Shown here piece after piece: positions 29,213 through 39,239 of a DNA stretch of 49,979 nucleotides. Location of the stretch: the NCBI RefSeq assembly GCF_001437155.1, contig NZ_JQAR01000005.1, positions 75,222-125,200 of the forward strand, in the 5' to 3' direction. The position numbers and the translations under genes are program-made. Below the pieces are notes generated by a model that was not told the DNA's origin, searched no databases, and saw only the letters and a list, made by a program, of their open reading frames with translations. Position 1 is the stretch's first letter. Every line of letters begins with the position of its first letter. The DNA comes from Liquorilactobacillus mali (lineage in GTDB: Bacteria; Bacillota; Bacilli; Lactobacillales; Lactobacillaceae).

Positions 29213-29905
29213 CTATCTTGCAAGTGTAATTGACTTTATTTTTTTGGCACCTGCATCTTTCATTATTTTTGCAGCATGATACAAGGTACCGCCTGTTGTA
29301 TAAATATCATCAAGCAACAATATATTTGCCGCTTCAACTTCTACCCGTCTATCACTATTTAGTATAAAAGGCTGTCTTCTCCTTAAACGTTCTCGTCTAT
29401 TCAGCTTTGATTGCTGTCTTTTTTCATCGTTTCTAACTGTGAGCAGTTCCGTGAACGTCAAACCTGAAAACAATGCTTCTACCTGATTAAACATCCTTAT
29501 CTGAAAACTTTGTTTAGAAAGTGGGACTGGTACATACAACCACCCTTTACCATATTCCTTTTGAACGATTTCTTTTAATTCTTCATTGAAAATATTGGAA
29601 TAATAGTAGTCACCCATAAACTTGAATCTTTCAAAATATTTTTTCATCAACTCGTTATACTCATACAATGCAATATTTCCTAATAAGTCACTATATTCCC
29701 TTTCCCATTTTCTGCAATCAACACAGATATCTTCTTCGTTCATTTTTCTTCCACAGCCAAGACACCTAGGATAATTAAGTAATGCCACAAAGTTATTTTT
29801 GCAATTTTGGCAGAGAAATTTTTTCTTTGGCCGCTGGAAGGAAAGTACCCATTCAAGATCAAAATACTCATTAATTCTACTCTGGCACATCAAACAGTGA
29901 CTCAT
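29213..29905 (-). CDS. comFC: Competence protein ComFC, phosphoribosyltransferase-like
   Basis: ComFC works with the ComFA helicase in moving single-stranded DNA into the cytoplasm during transformation. The 230-residue protein has N-terminal zinc cysteines in CLMC, CQNC, CLGC and CVDC pairs, and a C-terminal type I PRTase fold with the PRPP loop ILLLDDIYTTGGT (about residues 193-205). It overlaps comFA by 29 bases, so the two are translationally coupled. No terminator is obvious after it, so transcription may run into hpf. Confidence 0.93.
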   Translation of the reverse strand: MSHCLMCQSRINEYFDLEWVLSFQRPKKKFLCQNCKNNFVALLNYPRCLGCGRKMNEEDICVDCRKWEREYSDLLGNIALYEYNELMKKYFERFKFMGDYYYSNIFNEELKEIVQKEYGKGWLYVPVPLSKQSFQIRMFNQVEALFSGLTFTELLTVRNDEKRQQSKLNRRERLRRRQPFILNSDRRVEVEAANILLLDDIYTTGGTLYHAAKIMKDAGAKKIKSITLAR

Positions 29906-31232
29906 TTTTTATTTTTCTTCCTTTCAGGTTAAGCAAAATAATCTGTTTCTTCGCATTAACAACAGTCATTTTCTTACGGCTACATAGAAAAATTGCGTCA
30001 CCATCAGGTTCTTGTGCGCTTCTGCCAACTCTTCCAGCAATCTGGACAAGAGATGCACTGTTAAACAACTCGTCATCTGCACCCAATACTAAAATATTCA
30101 AACCAGCGAAAGTCACACCACGCTCAAGAATAGTTGTAGTTACTAAATATTGAAATGTCCCATTTCTCATCTTTTGAACTTTTTCAATTCGCTCCTTATC
30201 AGCTGAAAAAACTGTTTCTCCCTCACATCTGCCATTAACAAATTTGTTAATTACCAAATTCACATCCCTTAAAAAATCAATTCGCGAAACAAAGACTAGA
30301 AATGGTTCTTTATTATCAATCCAAGAATTTATAATCTTCCTGAGCTTATTACAAATTTTTCCTCTTTGTAATTCCTTCAACCAGTTTGTTCTTATAATTA
30401 TCTTTGGAATAGGCAACTCGTGTCCATGGTATCTGGAAGGCAGATAACCAACTTCTAATTTTTTTCGCCGAACTTGTTTCATTAAAGAATGAGTAGGAGT
30501 TGCTGTTAGCATAATTAATGAACTGACAGATTTTCTAGCTGAATTAACTGCATTCATTAGCATCACATCATCTTTAAATGGGAAAGCATCAACCTCATCA
30601 ATAATGAGCATATCAAATGCACCTTTAAAACGTAATAACTGATGTGTAGTACAAATTACCAATTGCGTATATTCATATTTTTCAGCCTGATAACCATGTA
30701 AAAGCACCATTGTCACACATTCAAACGCTGCTTTTAATCTTGGATACAATTCATTACAGACATCAACGCGTGGTGAGGCAATACAAACTCTTTTATGTTT
30801 CTTAAAAGCATCGGCCAGACTTGCAAAAAGTATTTCGGTTTTCCCAGCACCAGTTACTGCCCATAATAAAAAATTCTTGTTGTCTCGTTGAATCTGAATG
30901 ATTTTATTCGAACATCTCAATTGATTTTTAGACAGTTCTCCCTTCCATGTCAATGGATCAGGGATATCCAAAAAAAGATTTGGTTCCTCTATCGTGTATA
31001 ATATATGTTGTGTTGTAAGTCTTCCCAACATTATACATGCAGGACAATAATATTGTTGATTAGGTAGAAATGCTCGTTTCTTTGGCGTTTTCTGACCGCA
31101 TCTATTACAAATTATTATATTCTTTTGTACTTCTAATGCTGCCCTTTTTGAAAACAAACCTTCATCCATGACCATAACTTGATTTGTTTTCCTTAATGCT
31201 ACCCATCTCCCAAAGAAATCTTTTTTCTGCAT
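29877..31232 (-). CDS. comFA: Competence DNA translocation helicase ComFA
   Basis: ComFA is a DEAD-box-like ATPase that pulls transforming DNA through the membrane. It has a four-Cys zinc finger, CNRC...CPAC (about residues 43-66), Walker A AVTGAGKTE, the Walker B-type IIDEVDAFPF, and motif VI QIAGRVGRS. I start at ATG 31232 (MQKKDFFGR), with GAGGGG seven bases upstream, giving 451 residues. Complete and apparently intact, so this strain has at least this late part of the uptake machinery. Confidence 0.94.
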   Translation of the reverse strand: MQKKDFFGRWVALRKTNQVMVMDEGLFSKRAALEVQKNIIICNRCGQKTPKKRAFLPNQQYYCPACIMLGRLTTQHILYTIEEPNLFLDIPDPLTWKGELSKNQLRCSNKIIQIQRDNKNFLLWAVTGAGKTEILFASLADAFKKHKRVCIASPRVDVCNELYPRLKAAFECVTMVLLHGYQAEKYEYTQLVICTTHQLLRFKGAFDMLIIDEVDAFPFKDDVMLMNAVNSARKSVSSLIMLTATPTHSLMKQVRRKKLEVGYLPSRYHGHELPIPKIIIRTNWLKELQRGKICNKLRKIINSWIDNKEPFLVFVSRIDFLRDVNLVINKFVNGRCEGETVFSADKERIEKVQKMRNGTFQYLVTTTILERGVTFAGLNILVLGADDELFNSASLVQIAGRVGRSAQEPDGDAIFLCSRKKMTVVNAKKQIILLNLKGRKIKNESLFDVPE

Positions 31233-31263
31233 TGCCTCACCCCTCATCAAAAAATAAATACGC

Positions 31264-31282
31264 AAAGGAGTCGATTAACATC
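31264..31282 (+). promoter_or_regulatory. SD and inferred AUC start of yigZ
   Basis: AAAGGAG (31264-31270) is the only good SD near the start of yigZ, and the codon nine bases downstream is ATC (31280-31282), followed by GAA-AGT-TAC. Homologues begin M-(E)-x-Y-L-T-I, so ATC occupies the ATG position. ATT at 31274 is too close to the SD. The nearest in-frame TTG (31232) and ATG codons lie inside comFA antisense and have no SD. Confidence 0.6.
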
Positions 31283-31912
31283 GAAAGTTACTTAACAATT
31301 GGGCAAGAAAATTCTGCCGACTTAATAATCAAGAAATCCTCTTTCATCTGTAGTGTTGCGCGCACAGATACTGAGCAGGATGCACAAAAATTTATCGAAA
31401 AAATCAAAAAACTTAACCCCAAGGCAAATCACAATTGTTTCGCCTATGTGATTGGTTCCAAAAATGATGTTCAAAGACAAAGCGACAACGGAGAACCTTC
31501 GGGAACTGCCGGTGTTCCTATTTTAAACGTACTTCTAAAGACAAATGTTCGAAATACAACTGCTGTAGTAACAAGATATTTTGGCGGTATAAAACTTGGA
31601 ACTGGTGGATTAATTAGAGCTTATGGACAAGCAACGACATTGGCACTTAACAATGCGATTGTTTTGATAAAACCGCAAAATATTACTGAAATAACAATCA
31701 GTTATTCCCAACTTGGACGCTTTCAAAATTTTGCTGCCGAAAATCAACTAGTAATTGATTCAATTTCTTATCAAGAAAACATTCTTCTTTCCCTCTTAAC
31801 AGATCCTTCTGAAACATCTACAAATTTATCCGAAATAAAAGATCTCCTTAATGGGCAGGTCACATTCAGACCAAACGGAACAAAATATATTGAAACGCCG
31901 CAAATCAAATAA
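31280..31912 (+). CDS. yigZ: YigZ/IMPACT family protein with a probable non-AUG start
   Basis: YigZ proteins join an N-terminal UPF0029/IMPACT domain to a C-terminal RRF/EF-G-like domain; they are linked to translation but their exact role is unsettled. The IMPACT signature is complete: NHNCFAYVIG, SDNGEPSGTAGVPIL, and TRYFGGIKLGTGGLIRAYG. The product is about 210 residues from the inferred ATC start; counting from the upstream in-frame ATG (31184) would add 32 residues antisense to comFA with no family match. It is divergent from comFA with only a 47-base gap. Confidence 0.88.
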   Translation: MESYLTIGQENSADLIIKKSSFICSVARTDTEQDAQKFIEKIKKLNPKANHNCFAYVIGSKNDVQRQSDNGEPSGTAGVPILNVLLKTNVRNTTAVVTRYFGGIKLGTGGLIRAYGQATTLALNNAIVLIKPQNITEITISYSQLGRFQNFAAENQLVIDSISYQENILLSLLTDPSETSTNLSEIKDLLNGQVTFRPNGTKYIETPQIK

Positions 31913-31963
31913 AAAAGGAATCTTGGACAAAGTATTTCTCCTTGTCAAAGACTCCTATTTTTT
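31911..31963. terminator. Bidirectional terminator between yigZ and tagO
   Basis: AGGAATCTTGGACAAAG pairs with CTTGTCAAAGACTCCT with few mismatches. It is flanked by A6 on the left and T6 on the right, so it can serve both convergent genes. Confidence 0.85.
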
Positions 31964-31974
31964 ATTGATAATTA

Positions 31975-33078
31975 TCATTTCTTATTTTTAGATGAAAATT
32001 TATGTCCCTTTATCTTCAAGACTTTCCCTATCCAATTCAATACAGGTCTTCTCTCAGGTCCAACTAGCCCGATTGATTCCACAAACAATTCTAGTCCGAC
32101 CAATGTTGCAACAGTCAACAAGATTGAGCCTCCCAAGTTAGAAATCGGATAAAGCAGCGAAATCATTGAAAAGATAAGTGCTATCCCATATATCACCAGC
32201 ACTGTTTGTGTATGTGATAGGCCCATTTCCATTAATCTGTGGTGTAAATGGTGCTTATCGGCTTGTGCAATCGGTTTCTTATTCAAAAAGCGACGCAATA
32301 TCGCAAAAACGGTATCAGTAATTGGAACACCAAGTATTATCACTGGAATAATTATTGAAATAAAAGTTGCATTCTTGAGCCCATAAAGAGAAAAAGTTGA
32401 AATCATAAACCCAATAAAAAGAGCTCCTGTATCTCCAAGATAAACCTTAGCTGGATGAAAGTTATATGGCAAGAAGCCTAATAAGGCTGCCACCAACATA
32501 AAGATCCAAACTGAAACATACGTACTTGTAACCGTCAAGAAGAAAAAGCCTGTAATCCCCATTGTAAACAGAGCAATTACTGATACTCCGGCAGCAAGTC
32601 CATCAAGACCATCAATCAAGTTAACCGCATTAGTAATGGCTAAAATCCAGATTAAAGTAACCGGCAGACTCAGAATCCCCAAATCGAGGGTACCCAAAAA
32701 AGGAAGTGTTAATGTCGTCATCCTGATATTCGCAAAAAAATAAATCACTAACCCCGCAATCGTTATCCCCAATATCTTCTGTTTGGGCTTAAGTTCAAAA
32801 ATATCATCAATTATACCTGTCAAAATTATTACACATTCAGCTGCTAGAAGTGGCCAAAATTGACTACTAGGATATTCTTTTCTTAAAATAAATATATTTG
32901 TTATATTAAAGGCCAAAAAAACTGCAAGGCCCCCCATTGTCGGCATTGGTGTTTTGTTGACACGCCTAGCATTCGGATTATCAACCGCGCCTATTTTGAA
33001 AGCCAATCGTCTAATAATTGGTGTCAAAAAAAACGAAAATGCCAGTGTTGCCAAAAAAGACGCAACAACTATATACAT
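31975..33078 (-). CDS. tagO: Undecaprenyl-phosphate GlcNAc-1-phosphate transferase (TagO/WecA)
   Basis: TagO starts wall teichoic acid synthesis by moving GlcNAc-1-P from UDP-GlcNAc to undecaprenyl phosphate. The 367-residue protein has about eleven membrane helices. Family motifs are MPTMGGLAVFLAF, IIDDIFELKPKQK (metal-binding Asp pair), NAVNLIDGLDGLAAGV, VYLGDTGALFIGF, and the cytoplasmic HHLHHRL. ATG with GAGGA upstream. An extended -10 (TGT-TATAAT, minus strand) lies at 33158-33166. Confidence 0.95.
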   Translation of the reverse strand: MYIVVASFLATLAFSFFLTPIIRRLAFKIGAVDNPNARRVNKTPMPTMGGLAVFLAFNITNIFILRKEYPSSQFWPLLAAECVIILTGIIDDIFELKPKQKILGITIAGLVIYFFANIRMTTLTLPFLGTLDLGILSLPVTLIWILAITNAVNLIDGLDGLAAGVSVIALFTMGITGFFFLTVTSTYVSVWIFMLVAALLGFLPYNFHPAKVYLGDTGALFIGFMISTFSLYGLKNATFISIIIPVIILGVPITDTVFAILRRFLNKKPIAQADKHHLHHRLMEMGLSHTQTVLVIYGIALIFSMISLLYPISNLGGSILLTVATLVGLELFVESIGLVGPERRPVLNWIGKVLKIKGHKFSSKNKK

Positions 33079-33157
33079 ACGCCGTCCTCTTTCTTTTTCT
33101 TTAATAAATTAAAGAAGAGCTTAATTATCTACTAAAATTATAGAACCACTCTCAGTC

Positions 33158-33166
33158 ATTATAACA
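33158..33166 (-). promoter_or_regulatory. Candidate tagO promoter (extended -10)
   Basis: TGT-TATAAT on the minus strand is an extended -10. No good -35 is seen. Confidence 0.4.
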
Positions 33167-33201
33167 TAAACTCATATAGCTTTTATAGAGTCGCATAAAG
33201 T

Positions 33202-35031
33202 CTACTTCTTCAAATGATAACTATACGTTGACACAATAATATTTTCACGCGAATTCAACACAGCACGCAACCTTAAACTGGTCTGATTGTGTAAAATATT
33301 TTGCCATGGTTTACGTGGTACAAATTGCGGCACTAGGACTGTCATTGAATAATTTTTTTCAGCTGAGTTTTTAGCAATAACATCACAGAAACGCAAAACA
33401 GGGGTTGCTACCGAGCGATATGAAGAATGCAAATCAACAAAACGTACATCTGGAAATGACTCCTTGAATTCTTTCGCAGTTTCATGTTCTTTTTTTGGAT
33501 TCTCATCAAACGAAACATGCATTGCAATCACATAATCACCTATTGACCTTGCATAATTGATAGCCCCTGTCGTTACATGTGTTACTGAACTTACAAGAAC
33601 AATTACAGTCGAGCCATCATAATCATGAAGTGTAGCCTCTTCACTCAAACGTAATTGAGAAGCAACCATGATATAGTGACTGTGAATTTTTTGAAATGCA
33701 AATAACAGAACTGGCATAATTACCAAGTATGGCCATACATTTTGAAAATGCAGCAAGAACAAGAATACAACTAAAAGAAATGAAATAATTGTTCCTAACA
33801 AGTTCACGAGTGCATTCAAAATCCAATTTTTTCCTTTTTCCCTGAACCAATGGATTATCATCCCTGATTGAGAAAGTGTAAATGGTACAAAAACACCGAC
33901 TGCATACAAGGGAATCAACAAGTTAGTCTGCCCATGAAAAATCAATATTAGGACAATCGCTCCAACTGCAAGCGAAATAATTCCATTCGAATATGCTAAG
34001 CGGTCTCCCTTATCCATATACATATGAGGCATGAATTTGTCTTTTGCCAAATTATAAGCCAATATTGGAAAGGCCGAAAAACCCGTATTAGCAGCGACTG
34101 CCAGTATCATAGCCGTCGAAAATTGCAGTAAGTAATAGAAGATACCCTTACCAAAAACTGCTATCCCAATTTGGGACAGGACAGTTTCTTTAGTACTGGG
34201 AAGTACACCTAAGTAATAACTTAGGAACGTAACTCCGGTGAAAAATACACCTAAAATCAATGCCATCAAAGCTAATGTATTGGCTGCGTTTCTTCTTTTT
34301 GGTTTTTTAAAGTTTGGAACTGCATTACTGATAGCTTCAACACCGGTCAAGGAAGATGATCCAGCCGAAAATGCTTTGAGAAACAAGATTAAAGACATTC
34401 CTGGAACAGCTCCGCCTATTGGTGCAGCAGCATTGTATTGAATTTTGTTTGTAACAATATTGAATAGTCCCCATGCTAACATCGAAACCAGAATGGTGAT
34501 GAACAAATAAACTGGGAACGTCAAAAAAGAAGCCGACTCACGCATACCACGCAAATTCAAAGTCATAATAAACAAAACAATGATAATTGAAATTGCGATA
34601 CTGTGCGCCCTTAAATATGGAATAGCTGACGTAATAGCCTCGGTCCCAGAAGTTACAGAAACAGCAACAGTCAGCATGTAATCAACTAGTAGCGAACCAC
34701 CTGCAACTAGACCAACAGGCGTTCCCCAGTTTTTTGTTGCAACAATATATGCCCCACCACCGGATGGATAAGCATGAATAATCTGTCTATACGACAAGGT
34801 TATTGCAAACAATAGAATCAAGACAATTCCAGCAGCCGGTAAAGCATACCACGTAGCTGCAGCCGACAAAACTACCAGAACTGCTGTAATTTGTTCAGTA
34901 CCGTAAGCCACTGAAGACAATGCATCTGAAGATAACAGAGCCAAAGCTTTGAATTTTGTCAGCTGTTGATTACCTTCATCCGTTGTTTTTAAAGGCTTTC
35001 CAATTAATAATCGTTTTAAATAGTGCCACAT
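33202..35031 (-). CDS. kimA: KimA/YdaO-type potassium importer (APC superfamily)
   Basis: 609 residues: about twelve membrane helices (residues 25-455) followed by a 150-residue cytoplasmic USP-like domain. The sequence closely follows Bacillus subtilis KimA, for example IGKPLKTTDEGNQQLTKFKAL, LSSDALSSVAYGTEQ, YPSGGGAYIVA, KAFSAGSSSLTGVEAISNAVPNFK, and the C-terminal HSSYRSVATP and ILHNQTSLRLRA stretches. KimA is a high-affinity proton/potassium symporter inhibited by cyclic di-AMP. SD AGAGGGG before ATG. Amino acid permease annotation is a common misnomer. Substrate is inferred from family. Confidence 0.9.
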   Translation of the reverse strand: MWHYLKRLLIGKPLKTTDEGNQQLTKFKALALLSSDALSSVAYGTEQITAVLVVLSAAATWYALPAAGIVLILLFAITLSYRQIIHAYPSGGGAYIVATKNWGTPVGLVAGGSLLVDYMLTVAVSVTSGTEAITSAIPYLRAHSIAISIIIVLFIMTLNLRGMRESASFLTFPVYLFITILVSMLAWGLFNIVTNKIQYNAAAPIGGAVPGMSLILFLKAFSAGSSSLTGVEAISNAVPNFKKPKRRNAANTLALMALILGVFFTGVTFLSYYLGVLPSTKETVLSQIGIAVFGKGIFYYLLQFSTAMILAVAANTGFSAFPILAYNLAKDKFMPHMYMDKGDRLAYSNGIISLAVGAIVLILIFHGQTNLLIPLYAVGVFVPFTLSQSGMIIHWFREKGKNWILNALVNLLGTIISFLLVVFLFLLHFQNVWPYLVIMPVLLFAFQKIHSHYIMVASQLRLSEEATLHDYDGSTVIVLVSSVTHVTTGAINYARSIGDYVIAMHVSFDENPKKEHETAKEFKESFPDVRFVDLHSSYRSVATPVLRFCDVIAKNSAEKNYSMTVLVPQFVPRKPWQNILHNQTSLRLRAVLNSRENIIVSTYSYHLKK

Positions 35032-35481
35032 TTAATTTCCCCTCTTTGATGACTAAGATAATCAAATTCTATGAAATAGCATCATTTTGCTATCTGCTAA
35101 TTCCCTATTAAAACAATTTATCACACTTTACATTCAGTTGCACCTTAAATTCAATACCAATCTGAATTTGAATATTCTTTCAGATACATCAGCAAATAAA
35201 TTAATACTCTTTCTTACACACTTTATTTCCTATTTTAACTATTCTAACAAGCAACAACTTAGTACAATTTTAATATTTTACTCAATAAAATTTTACTTGA
35301 TTATTTCAAAAATAAATACGCCAAAATCCGTTTTTTACAATAAAAACTTGTAATGTGAAATAAACTGAAAAAATTTAAGTTAAGTACTAATTAGAAATTT
35401 CAAACATCTATGAATGCTTTTCTACCTGTAAGTCATGGTTAAAATAAAATTTCGACTTATGAAATACGTTCACACACAGTA
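35032..35481. other. Long AT-rich leader region upstream of kimA
   Basis: About 450 bases between the groEL terminator and kimA without a credible gene. It is strongly A+T rich, with a short hairpin ATAGCA/TGCTAT near 35082-35100. I looked for the ydaO cyclic di-AMP riboswitch (GC-rich helices expected) and do not see it. No confident promoter is visible. Confidence 0.5.
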
Positions 35482-35529
35482 AACAACAGAGCTAGGTCAG
35501 AAGTTAACTTTTGACCTAGCTCTGTTGTT
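35482..35529. terminator. groEL terminator (hairpin family copy 3)
   Basis: A 48-base near-perfect palindrome. The outer arms AACAACAGAGCTAGGTCA and TGACCTAGCTCTGTTGTT are 18-base exact complements, and the centre GAAGTTAACTTT is nearly self-complementary. It is the strongest of four related hairpins. Confidence 0.85.
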
Positions 35530-35553
35530 ATTAGTTATTTAATATTGTATTTA

Positions 35554-37191
<1,638 letters not shown>

Positions 37192-37216
37192 TCATAGTCA
37201 ATTTATATAATAATAT

Positions 37217-37501
37217 TTAGTCTACAATTGCAACAATATCTTTTTCATGAACAACCAAATACTCTTTTTCTTCGTATTTGACTTCTGTGCCAGCATATTT
37301 ATCAAACAAAACCGTTTCACCGACTTTAACTGATAAAGCAACCTTCTCACCGTTATCTAAAACTCGGCCTGCACCAACTGCAACCACTTTTCCTGTTTGT
37401 GGCTTTTCTTGAGCATTGCTAGCAATCACTATGCCGCCAACAGTTTGTTCCTCATCTTTTTGAACTTCCAAAATAACACGATCTCCTAAAGGTTTAAGCA
37501 C
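37217..37501 (-). CDS. groES: Co-chaperonin GroES (10 kDa)
   Basis: Seven-subunit lid of GroEL. 94 residues from GTG 37501 ([13 protein letters not shown]), chosen because GGAGG lies eight bases upstream and the family begins just so; the frame's TTG five codons earlier is inside the SD. The mobile loop [14 protein letters not shown] is visible. Promoter at 37568-37596 and CIRCE at 37530-37556. Confidence 0.97.
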   Translation of the reverse strand: MLKPLGDRVILEVQKDEEQTVGGIVIASNAQEKPQTGKVVAVGAGRVLDNGEKVALSVKVGETVLFDKYAGTEVKYEEKEYLVVHEKDIVAIVD

Positions 37502-37529
37502 TATATATCCCTCCAATATTGTTTTGTTT

Positions 37530-37556
37530 TTAGCACTCTGCTAATTCAAGTGCTAA
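37530..37556. promoter_or_regulatory. CIRCE element, groES side
   Basis: TTAGCACTC-N9-AAGTGCTAA; one mismatch to the HrcA operator TTAGCACTC-N9-GAGTGCTAA. It lies between the groES -10 and its SD. Confidence 0.93.
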
Positions 37557-37567
37557 TCACAACTATT

Positions 37568-37596
37568 ACTATAATCAATTCGCACTAAAAATGCAA
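37568..37596 (-). promoter_or_regulatory. groES promoter
   Basis: On the minus strand -35 TTGCAT (37591-37596), 17-base spacer, -10 TATAGT (37568-37573). Start of transcription would fall just before the CIRCE element. Confidence 0.75.
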
Positions 37597-37601
37597 GTTT
37601 T

Positions 37602-37628
37602 TTATCACTCTACTTACGAGAGTGCTAA
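37602..37628. promoter_or_regulatory. Second CIRCE element, ydiL side
   Basis: TTATCACTC-N9-GAGTGCTAA; one mismatch to consensus. It lies upstream of the groES -35 and just upstream of the extended -10 of ydiL, where bound HrcA could affect both genes. Confidence 0.9.
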
Positions 37629-37636
37629 TTAATGTA

Positions 37637-37645
37637 TGTTATACT
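37637..37645 (+). promoter_or_regulatory. ydiL extended -10 promoter
   Basis: TGT-TATACT (extended -10). The position where the -35 would be is occupied by the right arm of the second CIRCE element. Confidence 0.55.
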
Positions 37646-37676
37646 GGGTTTACTATTAAAGTGAATGGAGTAACTC

Positions 37677-38309
37677 ATGGATATCAGAAAAAATTCTTTA
37701 GCACTGCTCATAACATATCTCGTTGTTATGCTCTTTCCAAACATCTTTTTTACAGTAATCAAAAGCAACCCACTGTTGTTTATCACAACTAGTATCATGG
37801 GAACTGTAGGAATATTTTTTATGTTCTATCTCAATCGAAAATTTCCATTTAAAAACAACATTGAATCAAAACAAATTTCATTGACCTCTGTACTATTATT
37901 AGGCTTTTTAGGGACGATTCTAGCTTTTGTTATCCAAAAAGTGACGATGCTTGTTGAAATCTATCTTCTGCATCAATCAGTTGTTTCTGAAAACACTAGC
38001 CAAATAATGACCATTATTGCTCACTATCCCTATTATTTAATATACGTAATAGCTGCTGCACCGGTAATGGAGGAATTTATTTTTCGCAAGGTGTTCTTTG
38101 GTAATCTTTCAACATTCATCAATCCAATGGGAGCTGCACTCTTTTCGAGTGTTCTTTTCAGCATTGCGCATGCCGACGGACATTACTTAACCTATGCTTG
38201 TTTAGGACTGGTTTTGAGCTTTATATACTACAAAGCTCACGACATTAAAGCACCAATAATTGCTCATATACTTATGAATATTCTTGTCATCGTACTGCAA
38301 TTAAAATAA
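37677..38309 (+). CDS. CPBP family intramembrane metalloprotease (YdiL-like)
   Basis: 210 residues with about six membrane helices. The three CPBP (Abi/CAAX) motifs are intact: EEFIFRKVFFG (about residue 135), FSSVLFSIAHAD (about 156-167), and HILMNILV near the end. Bacillus subtilis ydiL is in the same position beside groES and rex. Members cleave prenylated or signal proteins in eukaryotes; bacterial roles include bacteriocin immunity, but the substrate here is unknown. A CIRCE element next to its promoter suggests heat-shock or HrcA control. GGAG before ATG. Confidence 0.88.
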   Translation: MDIRKNSLALLITYLVVMLFPNIFFTVIKSNPLLFITTSIMGTVGIFFMFYLNRKFPFKNNIESKQISLTSVLLLGFLGTILAFVIQKVTMLVEIYLLHQSVVSENTSQIMTIIAHYPYYLIYVIAAAPVMEEFIFRKVFFGNLSTFINPMGAALFSSVLFSIAHADGHYLTYACLGLVLSFIYYKAHDIKAPIIAHILMNILVIVLQLK

Positions 38310-38343
38310 AAAAGCCTTACCTCAGTAAAAACTTTGGTAAAGC
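38308..38343 (-). terminator. rex terminator
   Basis: GCCTTACC pairs with GGTAAAGC (one bulge). The minus strand continues with a T6 run. It may also serve ydiL. Confidence 0.7.
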
Positions 38344-38349
38344 GTGATG

Positions 38350-39003
38350 TTAGTCTAATAAAGTTTCATCTTTATCACCGAATTTGTTTAAGAAATAAAT
38401 CAGTGTTTGTAATTCATTTGTTAGGTCAACGTTTTGGACTCTAACAGTATTAGGTACAGTGATTCTAAGGGGTGTAAAATTAAGTATTCCTTTAATCCCG
38501 ACATCAACAAGTTCGTTCGTAACTTTTTGAGCAACACTGGAAGGAACAGTCAAAATTACGATCTCGATTTGTTGAACTGTTAACTGTTCCTTCATATCAG
38601 CCATATCATAAACTGGCACACTACTCTGAATCGTTCCAGTAATATCCTGGTTGATATCAAAAGCTGCACTAATACGTACATTGTTGCTCTGATGGAAATT
38701 ATAATTCAAAAGCGCATGTCCTAAATTACCCACTCCGATCAGTGCTACATTTGTTAACTGATCTTGGTTTAAAGTCTTTTTGAAGAAAGCAAGTAGGCTG
38801 TCTACATCATAACCGTACCCTCTTTTTCCAAGGGCACCGAAGTATGAGAAGTCTCTTCTAATTGTTGCAGAATCAACCTTAACAGCATCTGCAAGTTCAG
38901 TTGATGAAATTCTTTGTTTACCTGCATCCGATAAAAAGTGCAAGTAACGATAATAGATCGGCAGTCTTTTAGCTGTCGCATGAGGAATTTTTGATGTTAC
39001 CAT
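38350..39003 (-). CDS. rex: Redox-sensing transcriptional repressor Rex
   Basis: Rex senses the NADH/NAD+ ratio and represses fermentation and respiration genes at high NAD+. The 217-residue protein has an N-terminal winged helix ([36 protein letters not shown]) and a Rossmann domain beginning [19 protein letters not shown] with AAAGGAG seven bases upstream. An inverted repeat with TTGTGAA half-sites overlaps its promoter. Confidence 0.96.
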   Translation of the reverse strand: MVTSKIPHATAKRLPIYYRYLHFLSDAGKQRISSTELADAVKVDSATIRRDFSYFGALGKRGYGYDVDSLLAFFKKTLNQDQLTNVALIGVGNLGHALLNYNFHQSNNVRISAAFDINQDITGTIQSSVPVYDMADMKEQLTVQQIEIVILTVPSSVAQKVTNELVDVGIKGILNFTPLRITVPNTVRVQNVDLTNELQTLIYFLNKFGDKDETLLD

Positions 39004-39046
39004 GTTTTAGCTCCTTTCGCTAATAAATAATTCAGTCTTTTTAAAT

Positions 39047-39055
39047 AGTATAACA
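39047..39055 (-). promoter_or_regulatory. rex promoter (extended -10)
   Basis: On the minus strand TGT-TATACT; the -10 hexamer is 39047-39052. No clear -35; the inverted repeat at 39061-39094 covers that area. Confidence 0.5.
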
Positions 39056-39060
39056 CACTC

Positions 39061-39094
39061 CTTGTGAAGCTATGTGTTTAACTATCTTCACAAG
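39061..39094. promoter_or_regulatory. Inverted repeat with Rex half-sites at the rex promoter
   Basis: CTTGTGAAG and CTTCACAAG are exact 9-base arms around 16 bases. Each carries the TTGTGAA/TTCACAA half of a Rex box, but the halves are spaced further apart than in the usual 18-base operator. It lies 8 bases upstream of the rex -10. Confidence 0.5.
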
Positions 39095-39239
39095 CATTAA
39101 TATTGTACACTATGTTTTACCGTGTTTATGCTACACTAAATTACATTCACATGCAATAGAGCATACAATTACTTGCTAAATTTCACAAGGCTTGTAACTG
39201 CCTTAATCTCCATATTTTAATATTTAAGAGGTGTTTTTT

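Noticed and set aside
35087-35353. 88-codon plus-strand frame upstream of kimA
   Set aside because: Starts with TTG, has no SD, is made of AT-driven residues (Leu, Ile, Asn, Phe, Tyr) and matches no family.
35032-35481. ydaO cyclic di-AMP riboswitch before kimA
   Set aside because: The region is too AT-rich and lacks the expected conserved segments.
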